Below are positions 1 to 10,700 of a stretch of 64,000 bases of DNA, piece after piece (positions within the stretch are counted from its first letter, which is position 1; every line of letters starts with the position of its first letter). The notes below the pieces were generated by a model. It saw only the letters and a list, made by a program, of their open reading frames with translations. It was not told where the DNA came from and searched no databases. The position numbers were made by a program, and so were the translations under genes. The stretch is from Papio anubis. Lineage: Eukaryota; Chordata; Mammalia; Primates; Cercopithecidae. The stretch is from assembly GCF_008728515.1 (NCBI RefSeq), contig NC_044986.1, forward strand, positions 66,887,159 through 66,951,158. The letters are read 5' to 3'.

Positions 1-159
1 GTGGCAGGCGCCTGTAGTCCCAGCTACTCAGGAGGCTGAGGCAGGAGAATGGCGTAAACCTGGGAGGCGGAGCTTGCAGTGAGCTGAGATCCGGCCACTG
101 CACTCCAGCCTGGGCGACAGAGTGAGACTCCGTCTCAAAAAAAAAAAAAAAAAAAAAAC
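1..159 (+). mobile_element. AluY, 3' part (cut by window edge)
   Basis: Right-monomer sequence with gagctgagatccggccactgc, a form typical of Old World monkey AluY, then a poly-A tail. The 5' part lies outside the window. Confidence 0.9.
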
Positions 160-189
160 TGGACTGGAGGAACCTTTCCCATTGGAACT

Positions 190-700
190 GTGTAGAGGTT
201 TGGGGCACAGGCTTTGGAATCAGGCAGCTTCGAAGCTATAGCTGTGCTGCAAAATGACTACCCAGCAGAATTTACCCCGGCCTCCCGTGTTTTCAACCAA
301 GGTTAAGAAATAACTGTTTGTCGGTGCTGTGAGAGCTCACGCCAAATTGAAGACTTTGAGGTTATGCGGCGGATCACTTTGCGGTCAGATGATGAGCACC
401 ATCCTGGTTAACACAGTGAACAGTCTACTGGAAAATGTTAGGGGAATCAGCCGGGCAGGAAGTAGCTGAAATTTAGCATTTCAGGAGGCTGAGAGGCAGA
501 ATGGGCGTGAACCTGGGAGGTGGAGCTTGCAGTGAGCTGAGATCACGCCACTGCATTCCAGCCCAGGCGACAAGAGCAAGACTTTGTCTCCAAAAAAAAA
601 AAAAAAAAAAGTAACTTTTCCAGGTGGTTGTGAGGCCCAGTTGATGTCATAAACAGCCCAGTGCCTAGTACACTCAGTTCAGTAAACGGCAGTTAAGGGA
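190..700 (+). repeat. MIR SINE interrupted by an Alu
   Basis: MIR-like gcacaggctttggaatcaggc at the left and agtgcctagtacactcagttcagtaaa at the right flank an Alu inserted at about 322-611. Confidence 0.55.
322..611 (+). mobile_element. Alu with scrambled left half
   Basis: Right monomer and tail are Alu-like, but the left monomer is only patchily recognisable (ctcacgcc, ggcggatcac, atcctggttaacac). Divergence is very uneven for a single element. Confidence 0.65.
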
Positions 701-952
701 CTCAAGCACAGCCTGGTTGACATGGACACCCAAAGATTATTCAGCCCCCTCTCCCCTTCCCTCCAAGTGTGTAAGTTTAGGAGTGGAACAGGTTTGAGCA
801 CTGCAGCTACCACCTACTCATGGAACCTGTAGAAGAACTAAATAATCTAAGGGAAGATGGGACCAAAACCTTAAAAGCCCTTTCCTACATCCTTTACTGT
901 GCCCTAAAGGCAATTAGGATAGATAAGGATCTTACTGCTAATGAAAGGGAAG

Positions 953-1253
953 ACTTTTTTTTTTTTTTGAGACTGAATCTTGCTGTGTGTGTCACTCAGG
1001 CTGGAGTGCAGTGGTGTGACCTCGGCTCACTGTAACCCCTGCTTCCCGGGTTCAAGTGATTCTCCTGCCTCAACCTCCTGAGTAGCTGGGATTACAGGCA
1101 CGTGCTACCACACCCGGCTAATTTTTGTATTTTTAGTAGAGACGGGGTTTCACCATGTTGGTCAGGCTGGTCTCAAACTCCAGACCTCGTGATCCGCCTG
1201 CCTCAGCCTCCCAAAGTGCTGGGATTACAGGCATGAGCCACTGGGCTGGCCCG
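953..1253 (-). mobile_element. Alu
   Basis: Poly-T head to a ggctggccc end; flanked by aagactttt target-site copies. Confidence 0.95.
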
Positions 1254-1507
1254 AAAAGACTTTTAAAGATGGAGACAAACCCCAGGTTAGGGGTGCTATC
1301 CCAAGGTCACAGCCACTCCCCACATCTCTATGGATCCTGTGCTTCTGTTTCTTACAATGTTTCTAGTTTCTCCATGCTTACATACTGCCAGGCCCACCCA
1401 CTTGCCCAGCCAAGGAGTGTAATGTGTCCAGTTTTTCTCACAACTGACTTGGCACTGCTTGAGAGCAAGTTAAAATAACTCTTGAATACTCTTAAAACCC
1501 TAGGTTC

Positions 1508-1803
1508 AGGCCAGGTGCAGTGGCTCACATCTGTAATCTCAACACGTTGGGAGGCCAAGACAGGACCATAGCTTGAGCCCAGAAGTTGGAGACAAGCCTT
1601 GGCAACATGGCGAGACCCTGTCTGTACAAAAAAAATCTAAAAAATTAGTTGAGTATGATGGTGCATGCTTGCAGTCCCAGCTACTTGGGAGGCTGAGGTA
1701 GGAGGATTGCTTGAGCCCAGGATGGCAAGACTGCAGTGAGCCATGATTGTGCCACTGCACTCCAGTCTAGGTGACAGTGAGATCCTATCTCAAAACAACA
1801 GAA
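1508..1803 (+). mobile_element. AluJ-like element
   Basis: Full dimer, diverged, starting ggccaggtgcagtggctc. Confidence 0.92.
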
Positions 1804-2863
1804 AACATCCCAGGTTCAGACAGGACACAATTCTCCTAGGTAGTATTTCCTGTGACTTACAGAGCCTTCAGCAAGCACATGGCCTAGAGCATGGAGCTAT
1901 TCCCTAGGCTCCAGTAGGTAGGCTTTGCCCCAATTACTTTGTCCAGGCAACAGAATGACTCTGCTGCTGACGTAGCAAACACTGGGCTTTCAGCAGGGGT
2001 CAGCAAAACACAGAGTTTCACTACTTTGTGCACTACTTTTGTTTGACATGAGGCAATGCCCTGTCGTCAAGGGTTTGTTCTTGGAGTCAATAGAGCCGCT
2101 GACTGTAAACACGCCCACAAGCTGTAGCTACAAATAGCTTGACCTTTCGCTCTCTGGCACCAGCCATGTAAGAAAGCTCTGGGGTGATTTTCACTTCTAA
2201 GAACTAGTTCAGTAGTATAATTGGGTTCAAATTTTTGGTTCTAAAGGCTAAGGCTTGGATCCCAAGATAGGTGAGCACAAACCTCTAGTTGCTATTAAGC
2301 AGTAAGTGCCCCTAGGGCTCAAGAGACCAGAGCTCAGCTCTTGGCCCTGCCACCCCTAGCTGTGTGGTCAGGCCCTGAGGTCTCACTGGGGTCTCGTTTA
2401 GGAATGGGGATCAGACAAGCTGACCTCACAAGTTTGCCCGTGCTCGGCTGTTCTGTACATGGTCAGATGCAGAATCCTGTTGTGATTCTGAATTGTTGGG
2501 TCTGGGCAGTCTATTTCTAGTCCAGGCAGTGAACAGCTGGATCAGCTTTGTTGTGGAATCAAGGCACTGAGGTTTCTCAAGCCCAGGCCTGGCTCTAGCC
2601 CCTTTCTGGGCCACGACTATGGTATTGACTCAACCAAAGCCTCAGTTGAGTTCGTCTGAGCTCAACAGGATTCACAAATGATTGGAATCATTTTCTGAAG
2701 GCTGTAGCGTAAGTGGCTAGGTTTCTTGGGAAAGCAGGATCTGGTAGATATACTGTGGGCTCACATTCCCAATCAAGTGGCCCCTTTGCTCCATGAAACT
2801 ACAAAAAAAGTGCCTCTGCTTTGGCAATATTCAATGAGATCAAGCTGTTAAGAGCAGAATTGC
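1804..2863. other. Unique intergenic DNA
   Basis: No recognisable gene or young repeat. EIF4EBP2 is the expected neighbour on this side, but none of its coding sequence is visible. Confidence 0.5.
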
Positions 2864-3004
2864 TTCTTTTGTTTGTTTTATTTAAACAGAGACAGGTTCT
2901 CACTATGTTGCCCAGGCTGGTCTTGAACTACTGGACTCAAGCGGTCTTTCCACCTCTGCCTCCCACAGTGCTGGAATTATAGGCGTGAGCCACTGCACCC
3001 AGCC
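2864..3004 (-). mobile_element. Free Alu monomer (FLAM-like)
   Basis: Single monomer only, diverged, ending gccactgcacccagcc. Confidence 0.8.
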
Positions 3005-3342
3005 AGAATTGTTGCCTCTGAGGTCTTTTTACCCGGAAGATAACTGTGGTCAGGGGTTTTGGGGGGTAGAGCTGCCTCATTCAGGCTCCTTTTGCTGTGC
3101 TGCCCATGTGGAACCTGAAATTAAGTCCGTCTTAGAACCCTGAGTAACAAAAGAGCTGATAAAGGTTATATTAAGGGCATATGGCAGGGACTGGGTTTAG
3201 CAGGCTTTATAAGCTTTAGAGGGAGATAGGGATAAGGCAGCATTTCCTATTCAGTCTACAGCTTAAAGCTGATGGCTCTTCTGAGCCTGACAACAGACAT
3301 TTAATATGAATGCGTTACGAATCACCAGCGTTCCTTTTTCTT

Positions 3343-3650
3343 TTTTTTCTTTTTTTTTGAGACGGAGTCTCGCTCTGTCGCCCAGGCTGGAGTGCGGTGG
3401 TGCGATCTCAGCTCACTGCAAGCCCCACCTCCCGGGTTCACGGCCTTCTCCTGCCTCAGCCTCCAGAGTAGCTGGGACTACAGGCAACCGCTCTGCTACC
3501 ACACCACACCCGGCTCATTTTTTTGTATTTTTAGTAGAGACGGGGTTTCACCGTGTTAGCCGGGATGGTCTCAATCTCCTTACCTCGTGATCCGCCCGCC
3601 TCAGCCTCTCAAAGTGCTGGGATTGCAGGCGTGAGCCACCATGCCTGGCC
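3343..3650 (-). mobile_element. Alu
   Basis: Flanking target-site copies caccagcgttcctttt and caccagcattcctttt. Confidence 0.95.
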
Positions 3651-3984
3651 CACACCAGCATTCCTTTTACAAGTGGAGTCTGGACAGTGAATTGCTCACC
3701 TGAGGTCACACAGCTTCCAGTGGCTGAGCTGTGACCATAGAGCAAGTATCTTGCCACCCAGGGCAAGGCCTTCACCACTGCTGGATAGGAAGCTCAGAGG
3801 CCTCATTAATAGCACACATTGAGAGACTGAGGTGAATTGTCACCAACTTTAATAGATTCAGGTTGTGTCTGCCTAAGCAGACTGACATGGGGATGTCTGA
3901 AAGCTCCAGCTTCTGTAACCTAACACGGCCAGTCCTCTTGGATGAGTTCCTGCCTCTGCCTTCACAGGCACCAGCTGGCCCAGG

Positions 3985-4608
3985 ATAACTAGACAATGGC
4001 TTTATTGTTGTACAGCTCATTAGCAGAAACCCACTCCAGTGAGCCTCTGGACAAGGCCAGTAGATTGCCACTGGCCAGCCAGAAAGCTGTGGGGCTCCCC
4101 CAACCCAGCCTGAGGCAATGAGAGTGATGGACTCTTTTTAATCTATACAGCGATCCTTAATCTTTGGGGAGGGGCACAGGTCACACACAGACTACTTTGG
4201 AAAATACATGAAAGCTATAGGTGACCTCATCCCACCTCCAGAATACATGCACATATGTCTCAACTTTCACATACAGTTTCAGGGGGTTCACAGGTTTTTT
4301 AAAAATCCATTAGAGAATTCAGCGCACTTGTGCTTTTCCTCGCCACTGTCTTTTCAGTAAAGAGAACATCCAGCAAGCCCCCTGCACAGGCTTCTTCCTC
4401 CCTCTTCCTGACAGCGGCCTCTGTGCTTGGCCAGACTCCACCGAGCCCTTCATTTACAGAGTGGGCAGCCCTTCCTCTTCAGTTCCGGTGGGCAGAGCAA
4501 CTTTGCCCCTCTCTCTTTCTCCTTACTGGATTGGATGGTTATCATGTCTTCCAGGAGCTTCCCGGTCTTCCAGAGTGCAGGTAAATCCAGTCTCCCTCCA
4601 GGATGTCA
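3985..4608 (-). other. NODAL: NODAL 3' untranslated region (end inferred)
   Basis: The transcript continues past the stop codon into repeat-free DNA. The first canonical AATAAA on the minus strand lies at 4006-4001, so cleavage is expected near 3985. A second, weaker ATTAAA at 3853-3848 could give a longer form. The true end needs transcript data. Confidence 0.5.
4001..4006 (-). terminator. NODAL: Probable NODAL polyadenylation signal (AATAAA)
   Basis: Canonical hexamer on the minus strand about 600 bases after the NODAL stop codon; an ATTAAA variant follows at 3853-3848. The choice between them is inferred from position only. Confidence 0.5.
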
Positions 4609-4761
4609 TCAGAGGCACCCACATTCTTCCACAATCATGTCTTTATGGTGATCTAGGAGCACTCTGCCATTGTCCACATACAGCATGCTCAGCGGCTTGG
4701 TCTTCACGGGGGCGCAGCAAGTAGAAGGGACTCGGTGGGGCTGGTAACGTTTCAGCAGACT
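4609..4761 (-). CDS. NODAL: NODAL coding exon 3 (terminal)
   Basis: Codes for residues 298-347, beginning SLLKRYQ and ending in the C-terminal CGCL with the last four knot cysteines (the CC pair, EC and GC). The stop is TGA at 4611-4609. The acceptor is ctttacag|AGT. This segment is essentially the same as the human sequence I remember, as expected for the receptor-binding half of the mature ligand. Confidence 0.96.
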   Translation of the reverse strand, partial: SLLKRYQPHRVPSTCCAPVKTKPLSMLYVDNGRVLLDHHKDMIVEECGCL

Positions 4762-7700
4762 CTGTAAAGGAAAGGAAAGGAATGTCAATTCACATCCTGA
4801 TGGGCAGGTCAGAATAGTAGTATTTCTGGGTAAAGAGTAAAAAAGTTATGGAGTTAAAGTCACTTCCTGAGTGCAAAAATAGAAGAAAATTATTTTCATA
4901 AAGGAATTAGCTTGCCAATATATCATCAACTCTAAAGTCTAAACTAACTTTAGCTCTGTGATTGTTTTGTGAAAACAGCCTTTAAACAGATTCAAAAAAT
5001 CACATGTATCTGGGTAGAGTAGTAGCTAATTTTTTTTTTAGCAGTAGCTAATTTTTATGTTCTCCTATTATTCTAATCTAAAGCAAATACTACTTATTTT
5101 TTTCTTTTTTGAGATGGTCTTGCTCTGTTGCCCAGGCTGGAGTGCAGTGGTGCAATCACAGCTCATTGTATCCTCAACCTCCTGGGCTCAGGTGATCCTC
5201 CCACCTCAGCCTCTTGAGTAGCTGGAACTACATATGCATGCCACCATGCCTGGCTAATTTTTGTATTTTTTGTAGAAATAGGGTTTCGGCATGTTGCCCA
5301 GGCTTGTCTTGACCTCCTGGGCTCAAGCGATCCACCCACCTCAGCCTCCCAAAATGTTGGAATTACAGGAGTGAGCCACCATGCCCAGCTATGAATACCA
5401 ATTTTTAAAATATTCCAAGAAACTCATGGTTTAGTTCTAGAAATATGAAGCAGAATAGTTAATCATGTGGAAATTCTTATGGGATTTGCTGTCAGCCAGA
5501 GAAGGACAGAGAGAGTCAATAGGAGGAAAGGTAACAAGACCTTGGCATTTTGGAACCAGGCCCTGTCCCTGTGGTCTAGTAACATCTTTTTGGATCAGAG
5601 TGTCAGAGTTGGCAATTGGGACTGTCTGGGTCTTTGTGGTGCTGCAGGTGGGCGATGAAAATCAGCAGGCCTGGGTGAGGCTCAGGACAGATCCTTGGAA
5701 GCTCTAGCGCCCCCGATGACTCCTTGCATGACCTTAGCCCATGTGCTCACGCTCTCTAGAGACCCTGAACCCCGCCTGAGGCTTGGCATGGAGGATATAC
5801 TGCAAGTCCAGGAGATTCTCATTCCAGACTTCATGGAGTAAAATGAAAACATTTTGGTCCCATATGACCTTTGACAGCAGGGCAGGGCCACCTATAACAT
5901 CAGATCTACCATATTAGGCTCTATTTTCTGTTCTCTCCATCTTATTCTCTTTCCTAACTCACCAGCCCTGTTCTTCCTCCACCACCTCCTAGACCTTAGG
6001 CTGACTAGTGGCACCAAGTGGCAGCCTCTGGCCTTGTCTACTTCTTTTTCTTGTTTTTGAGACAGAGTTTCGCTCTTGTTGCCCAGGCTAGAGTGCAATG
6101 GCATGATCTCGGCTCACTGCAACCTCTGCCTCCTGGGTTCAAGCGATTCTCCTGCCTCAGCCTCCCAAGTAGCTGGGATTACAGGCACGTGCCACAATAC
6201 CTGGCTGATTTTTGTATTTTGTGTCACCGTGCTGGTCAGCCTGGTCTCGAACTCCTAACCTCAGGTGATCCACCCACCTCAGCCTCCCAAAGTGCTGGGA
6301 TTATAGGCATGTGCCACCGCACCTGGCCGGCTTTGTCTACTTCTGTAGAATGAGTAGTCAATTCTCAACCAAAATACTGTAGCTGGAACAGTGTGATTCC
6401 AACCATGGCCCCATAATGCAGCCAAACATGCCTGTTACCTACCAACTACTTTACATGTCATATGCATGTCATCTCATTAACCCTACAGCATCCCTATGAA
6501 ATATGGCATTGCCCTCCTCATCTTACAGGTGGAAAAACTGAAGCTTGAGAGAATAAGCAACCTAATCAGTATCACACAGCTAATAAGGAGTCAAATGCAG
6601 GCCTGCCTGTCCCCAAAGTCCAGATTCTTCCTTTCCTAGAATGTCAGGGCTAGGGAAGTGCTGAGACCCTCTGGTCTACCCCTACCCCCTAATTTTATGA
6701 AAGACAAGGATAAAGTCCCAGGGAAACAATGTGTTCAAGGCTACCCAATGATGCATGACCCCATACAGGCTTTATAAGGATGTTACACTCGGTCATCTCT
6801 ACATCCCTGGTACCTAGCACAGGATCTGGCACATTGGAGATGCTTGAATAGCTGTGAATGCAGGAACACAGTCATTTAATAGCTAAGCTAGAGCCCTGTC
6901 CCCCAAGGCTGGCTTACTGCCTCCCCTTCGCCTCATGCCTGGCATCCCACCTGGATGTATGCATGGTTGGTTGGATGAAACTCCTCCCCGACAGGATTAG
7001 GACACTCGCCCTCGCAGCGATAGGCGTTGTACTGCTTGGGGTAGATGATCCAGGAGCCCCATCCGATCAGGTTGAAGTCCACCTGGAACTTGACCTTCCG
7101 ACACAGTTGACTTCTGTCTGGCAAATGATGTCGACGGTGCCTCTTGCCCCACTCCCAGGACAGCTGTCCCTCCTGGGCCCGCCAGGAGCTCTCGGCTTCC
7201 CACAGCAAGGTGGACCCACCCAGCCGTCTCTGCTCCTGCGAGAGGTTGGAGTAGAGCATAAGGAGCACATCGGTGGCAGGCGGTGTGGGGGGCCGCTGCC
7301 AGCACTCTCCAGCTACCCTGGACATCTGCTTCTCCAGGGTCCCAGGGCGCTTCAGCCACTTGGAGAGTGGCCTGGTCACCTCCAAGACCATGTTGCCCAA
7401 GGAAAAGGTGACCTGGGACAAAGTGACTGTGAACAGGTCCATCTGAAACCGCTCAAAGCAGCTGGCTGAAGCCTGCTCTGTGTCAGGCTTTGGCTGGTGG
7501 AAAATCTCAATGGCAAGTGAGCCCTCAGTGGGGAGGTCCACGGGGCTGGACAGCTGCAGCCGGAGCTCAGCCCATGCCAGATCCTCTTCTTGGCTCAGGA
7601 AGGAGAAGTCAAAAGCAAAGGTCCAGTTTTGCCCATCCACCTCCACATCTGGATAGAAGAAAACCAGGAAGGAAGCAGGGTGAGTGAGGGCCTCCCCCAG

Positions 7701-10700
7701 CCTCAGTCCGTGTCACAACCACCATAGCTCTTGCTGGAGGCCTTACCTTATATAGAATTACCTTTGAATTCTCACCCCAACCCTGTGAATTGGTAAGATT
7801 TTTGAGTCCCTTTTACAGATGAGGAAAACGAAGGCTCACAGTGGTTAAAAGACCTGACCAAGGTGTCATTCTTGGAAAGTGGCAGAGCCAAGAGTAAACC
7901 TGGATTTGCCCAACTGCTAAGCCCAGACTCCGAATCACTGTTCTTCCAGTCCCCCTTCCAAGATAACTTGCAAAGCCAGAGGACAGTCAGTAAAAATGTG
8001 ATGAGTTGCATCTCCCTCTCCCCTCTCTCCTCTGGTACATAAAGTCTGACCAACATGGAGAAACCCCATCTCTATTAAAAATACAAAATTAGGCCGGGCG
8101 CGGTGGCTCAAACCTGTAATCCCAGCACTTTGGGAGGCCGAGACGGGTGGATCATGAGGTCAGGAGATTGAGACCATCCTGGCTAACACGGTGAAACCCC
8201 CTCTCTACTAAAAAATACAAAAAACTAGCCAGGCGAGGTGGTAGGCACCTGTAGTCTCAGCTACTCGGGAGGCTGAGGCAGGAGAATGGCGTAAACCCGG
8301 GAGGCGGAGCTTGCAGTGAGCTGAGATCCGGCCACTGCACTCCAGCCTGGGCGACAGAGCGAGACTCCGTCTCAAAAAAAAAAAAAAACAAAATTAGATC
8401 GGTGTGGTGGTTTGCACCGGTAATCCTAGCTACTCGAGAGGCTGAGGCAGGAGAATCATTTGAACCCAGGAGGCAGAAGTTGCAGTGAGCCGAGACAGTG
8501 CCATTGCCCTCCAGCCTGAGCAACAAGAGTGAAACTCTGTCTCAAAAAAAAAAAAAAAAAACAAGACAAAACAGATTGGCCTGTTTTACAGACACATTGA
8601 GTTAAATGTGAATATCATGGAAAAGCTCAGAGCTCTCAGGGAGGCACAGGCAATAGAAGCCAAAGACTGGGCCGGGCTCAGTGGCTCACGCTATAGTCCC
8701 AGCATTTTAGGAGTCCGAGGTGGGCAGATCACAAGGTCAGGAGATCGAGACTGTTCTGTGAATGGTGAAACCCCGTCTCTACTGAAAATACAAAAAATTA
8801 GCCGGGTGTGGTGGCAGGCACCTGTAGTCCCAGATACTTGGGAGGCTGAGGAGGGAGAATGGCGTGAACCCAGGAGGCGGAGTTTACAGTGAGCTGAGAT
8901 TGTGCCACTGCACTGCAGTCTGGGCGACAGAGCGAGACTCCATCTCAAAAAAAAAAAAAAAAAAAAGAAGGAGCCAAAGACTGGTCACCCTCTGCCCACT
9001 CCTCGGTTCCTAAGAGTTTTTGGCAACCTTACAAATAGGTTTCTAAAGGCTTTTTAGGCATGACTACCCACCTACAGGATGCTCGCCCATTCCTTTCCCA
9101 GGTCATTCACACACCTAGGGCACACAGCAATCGCATGCACCCAGAAGCTTCCAGAAGGCTGAAAGTGGGAGTTGCCCCATTACAATGCAAGGTGGATTAT
9201 TTCCCAAAGAAATTCACTTTCTCTCTGACCAAAGATGCTCTATGAGACAATAGATGAATAAACTGTTAGATGCTCAGACTGGACCTACCTCAGAGATCAT
9301 CACCCAGAAGACACACACAGCCAGCCCTGTTCCACTCACCCAAGACAACCAAACCCAAACTGGATGATAAGGAGTAGAGGAGCACACTCCATTTATTCTG
9401 GTCCTGGATTGATTTTCCCTGATGTCTGAGAATAGCACAGATTTGTGGATTTTCAGGTCACTTAATAGTGATGCCGGGCGCGGTGGCTCACGCCTGTAAT
9501 CCCAGCACTTTGGGAGGCCGAGGCGGGTGGATCACCTGAGGTCGGGAGTTTGAAACCAGCCTGACCAACATGGAGAAACCCTGTCTCTACTAAAAATACA
9601 AAATTAGCTGGGTGTGGTGGCTCACACCTGTAATCCAAGCTACTCAGGAAGGCTGAGGCAGGAGAATTGCTTGAACCCAGGAGGTGGAGGTTGCGGTGAG
9701 CCGGGATCGTACCACTGAACTCCAGTCTGGGTGACATCAGCAAAACTCTGTCTCAAAAAAAACAAAGTGATGAACTTTCTTCAAGCTCAGTTTCCTCTTC
9801 TTTGCAATGGGAATAATGCTGCACCACCCTCTCTAATTATCACAAGGATCCAGAGAAATAAAGAGGTTTGAAGGTTTATTGCTAAATAAAAGTCAGGGGT
9901 TATTCATTAGAAATAAGACAGGGCGTTTGTAACTCTTTGTGAATAGACTCTGGAGGTAGTTATGATCTCTAATGTAGTTCTAGCCTGGCTGCATAACAGT
10001 TTATTCATTGACTGTCTCCTAGAGGATCTTTGGTCAGAGAGGAAGTGAATTTCTCTGGGAAATCCAGCTTGTATTGTAAAGGGGCCACTCCCAATCTCAG
10101 CCTCGTGGCAGCTTCTCCCACCCCATCTCCAGCAGCTCTTTTTCACTTAATTTCCACTTCCCTCCTCATTAGCACCTATAGGAGGCAATAACCGGCCCCT
10201 GACTAGCAGCTTTCCCCAGAAGTGTGGGGAGGAAGCTAACATTACTCAGCACCCACTGCTGCCACCTGTACCTGGAGGCTTGGGGCAGTGAGTTTAAAAA
10301 CACTTTATCTTGGCCAGGTGTGGTGGCTCACGCCTATAATCCCAGCACTTTGGGAGGCTGAGGTGAGTGGATCACTTGAGGTCAGGAGTTCGAGACCAGC
10401 CTGATCAACATGGTGAAACCCTGTCTCTACTAAAAAAAAAACAAAATTAGCCAGGCATGGTGGTGCACGCCTGTATTCCCAGCTACTTGAGAGGCTGAGG
10501 CAGGAGAATCCCTTGAACCCAGGAAGTGGACGTTGCAGTGAACCAACATTGCGCCATTGCACTTCAGCCTGGGCAACAAAAAGCAAAAACTGTCTCAAAA
10601 AAAAAAAAAAAACTCTTTTAGAAGAAGGCACTCCTGCTCAATGGTTAAGAGCAGGGGCCCCTGAGTTCCCCCATGATGGCTCAAATTCTGTCATTTGCTG

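Larger units (their letters stand above)
9140..10125. repeat. Inverted duplication in NODAL intron 1
   Basis: Left arm about 9140-9320; right arm about 9940-10125 in the opposite orientation. Shared stretches include CTCTCTGACCAAAGAT, GAATAAACTGTTA and AGAGATCAT; overall identity is roughly 75-80 percent by eye. The spacer of about 620 bases carries an Alu and a TGTGGATT site. Either an old local inverted duplication or two opposed copies of a family I do not recognise. Confidence 0.7.

Noticed and set aside
1..3900. EIF4EBP2 3' UTR
   Set aside because: Expected neighbour by synteny, but I could not recognise any of its sequence or a plus-strand end signal with confidence.
6858..7469. 203-codon open frame on the plus strand
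   Set aside because: Antisense shadow of NODAL exon 2.
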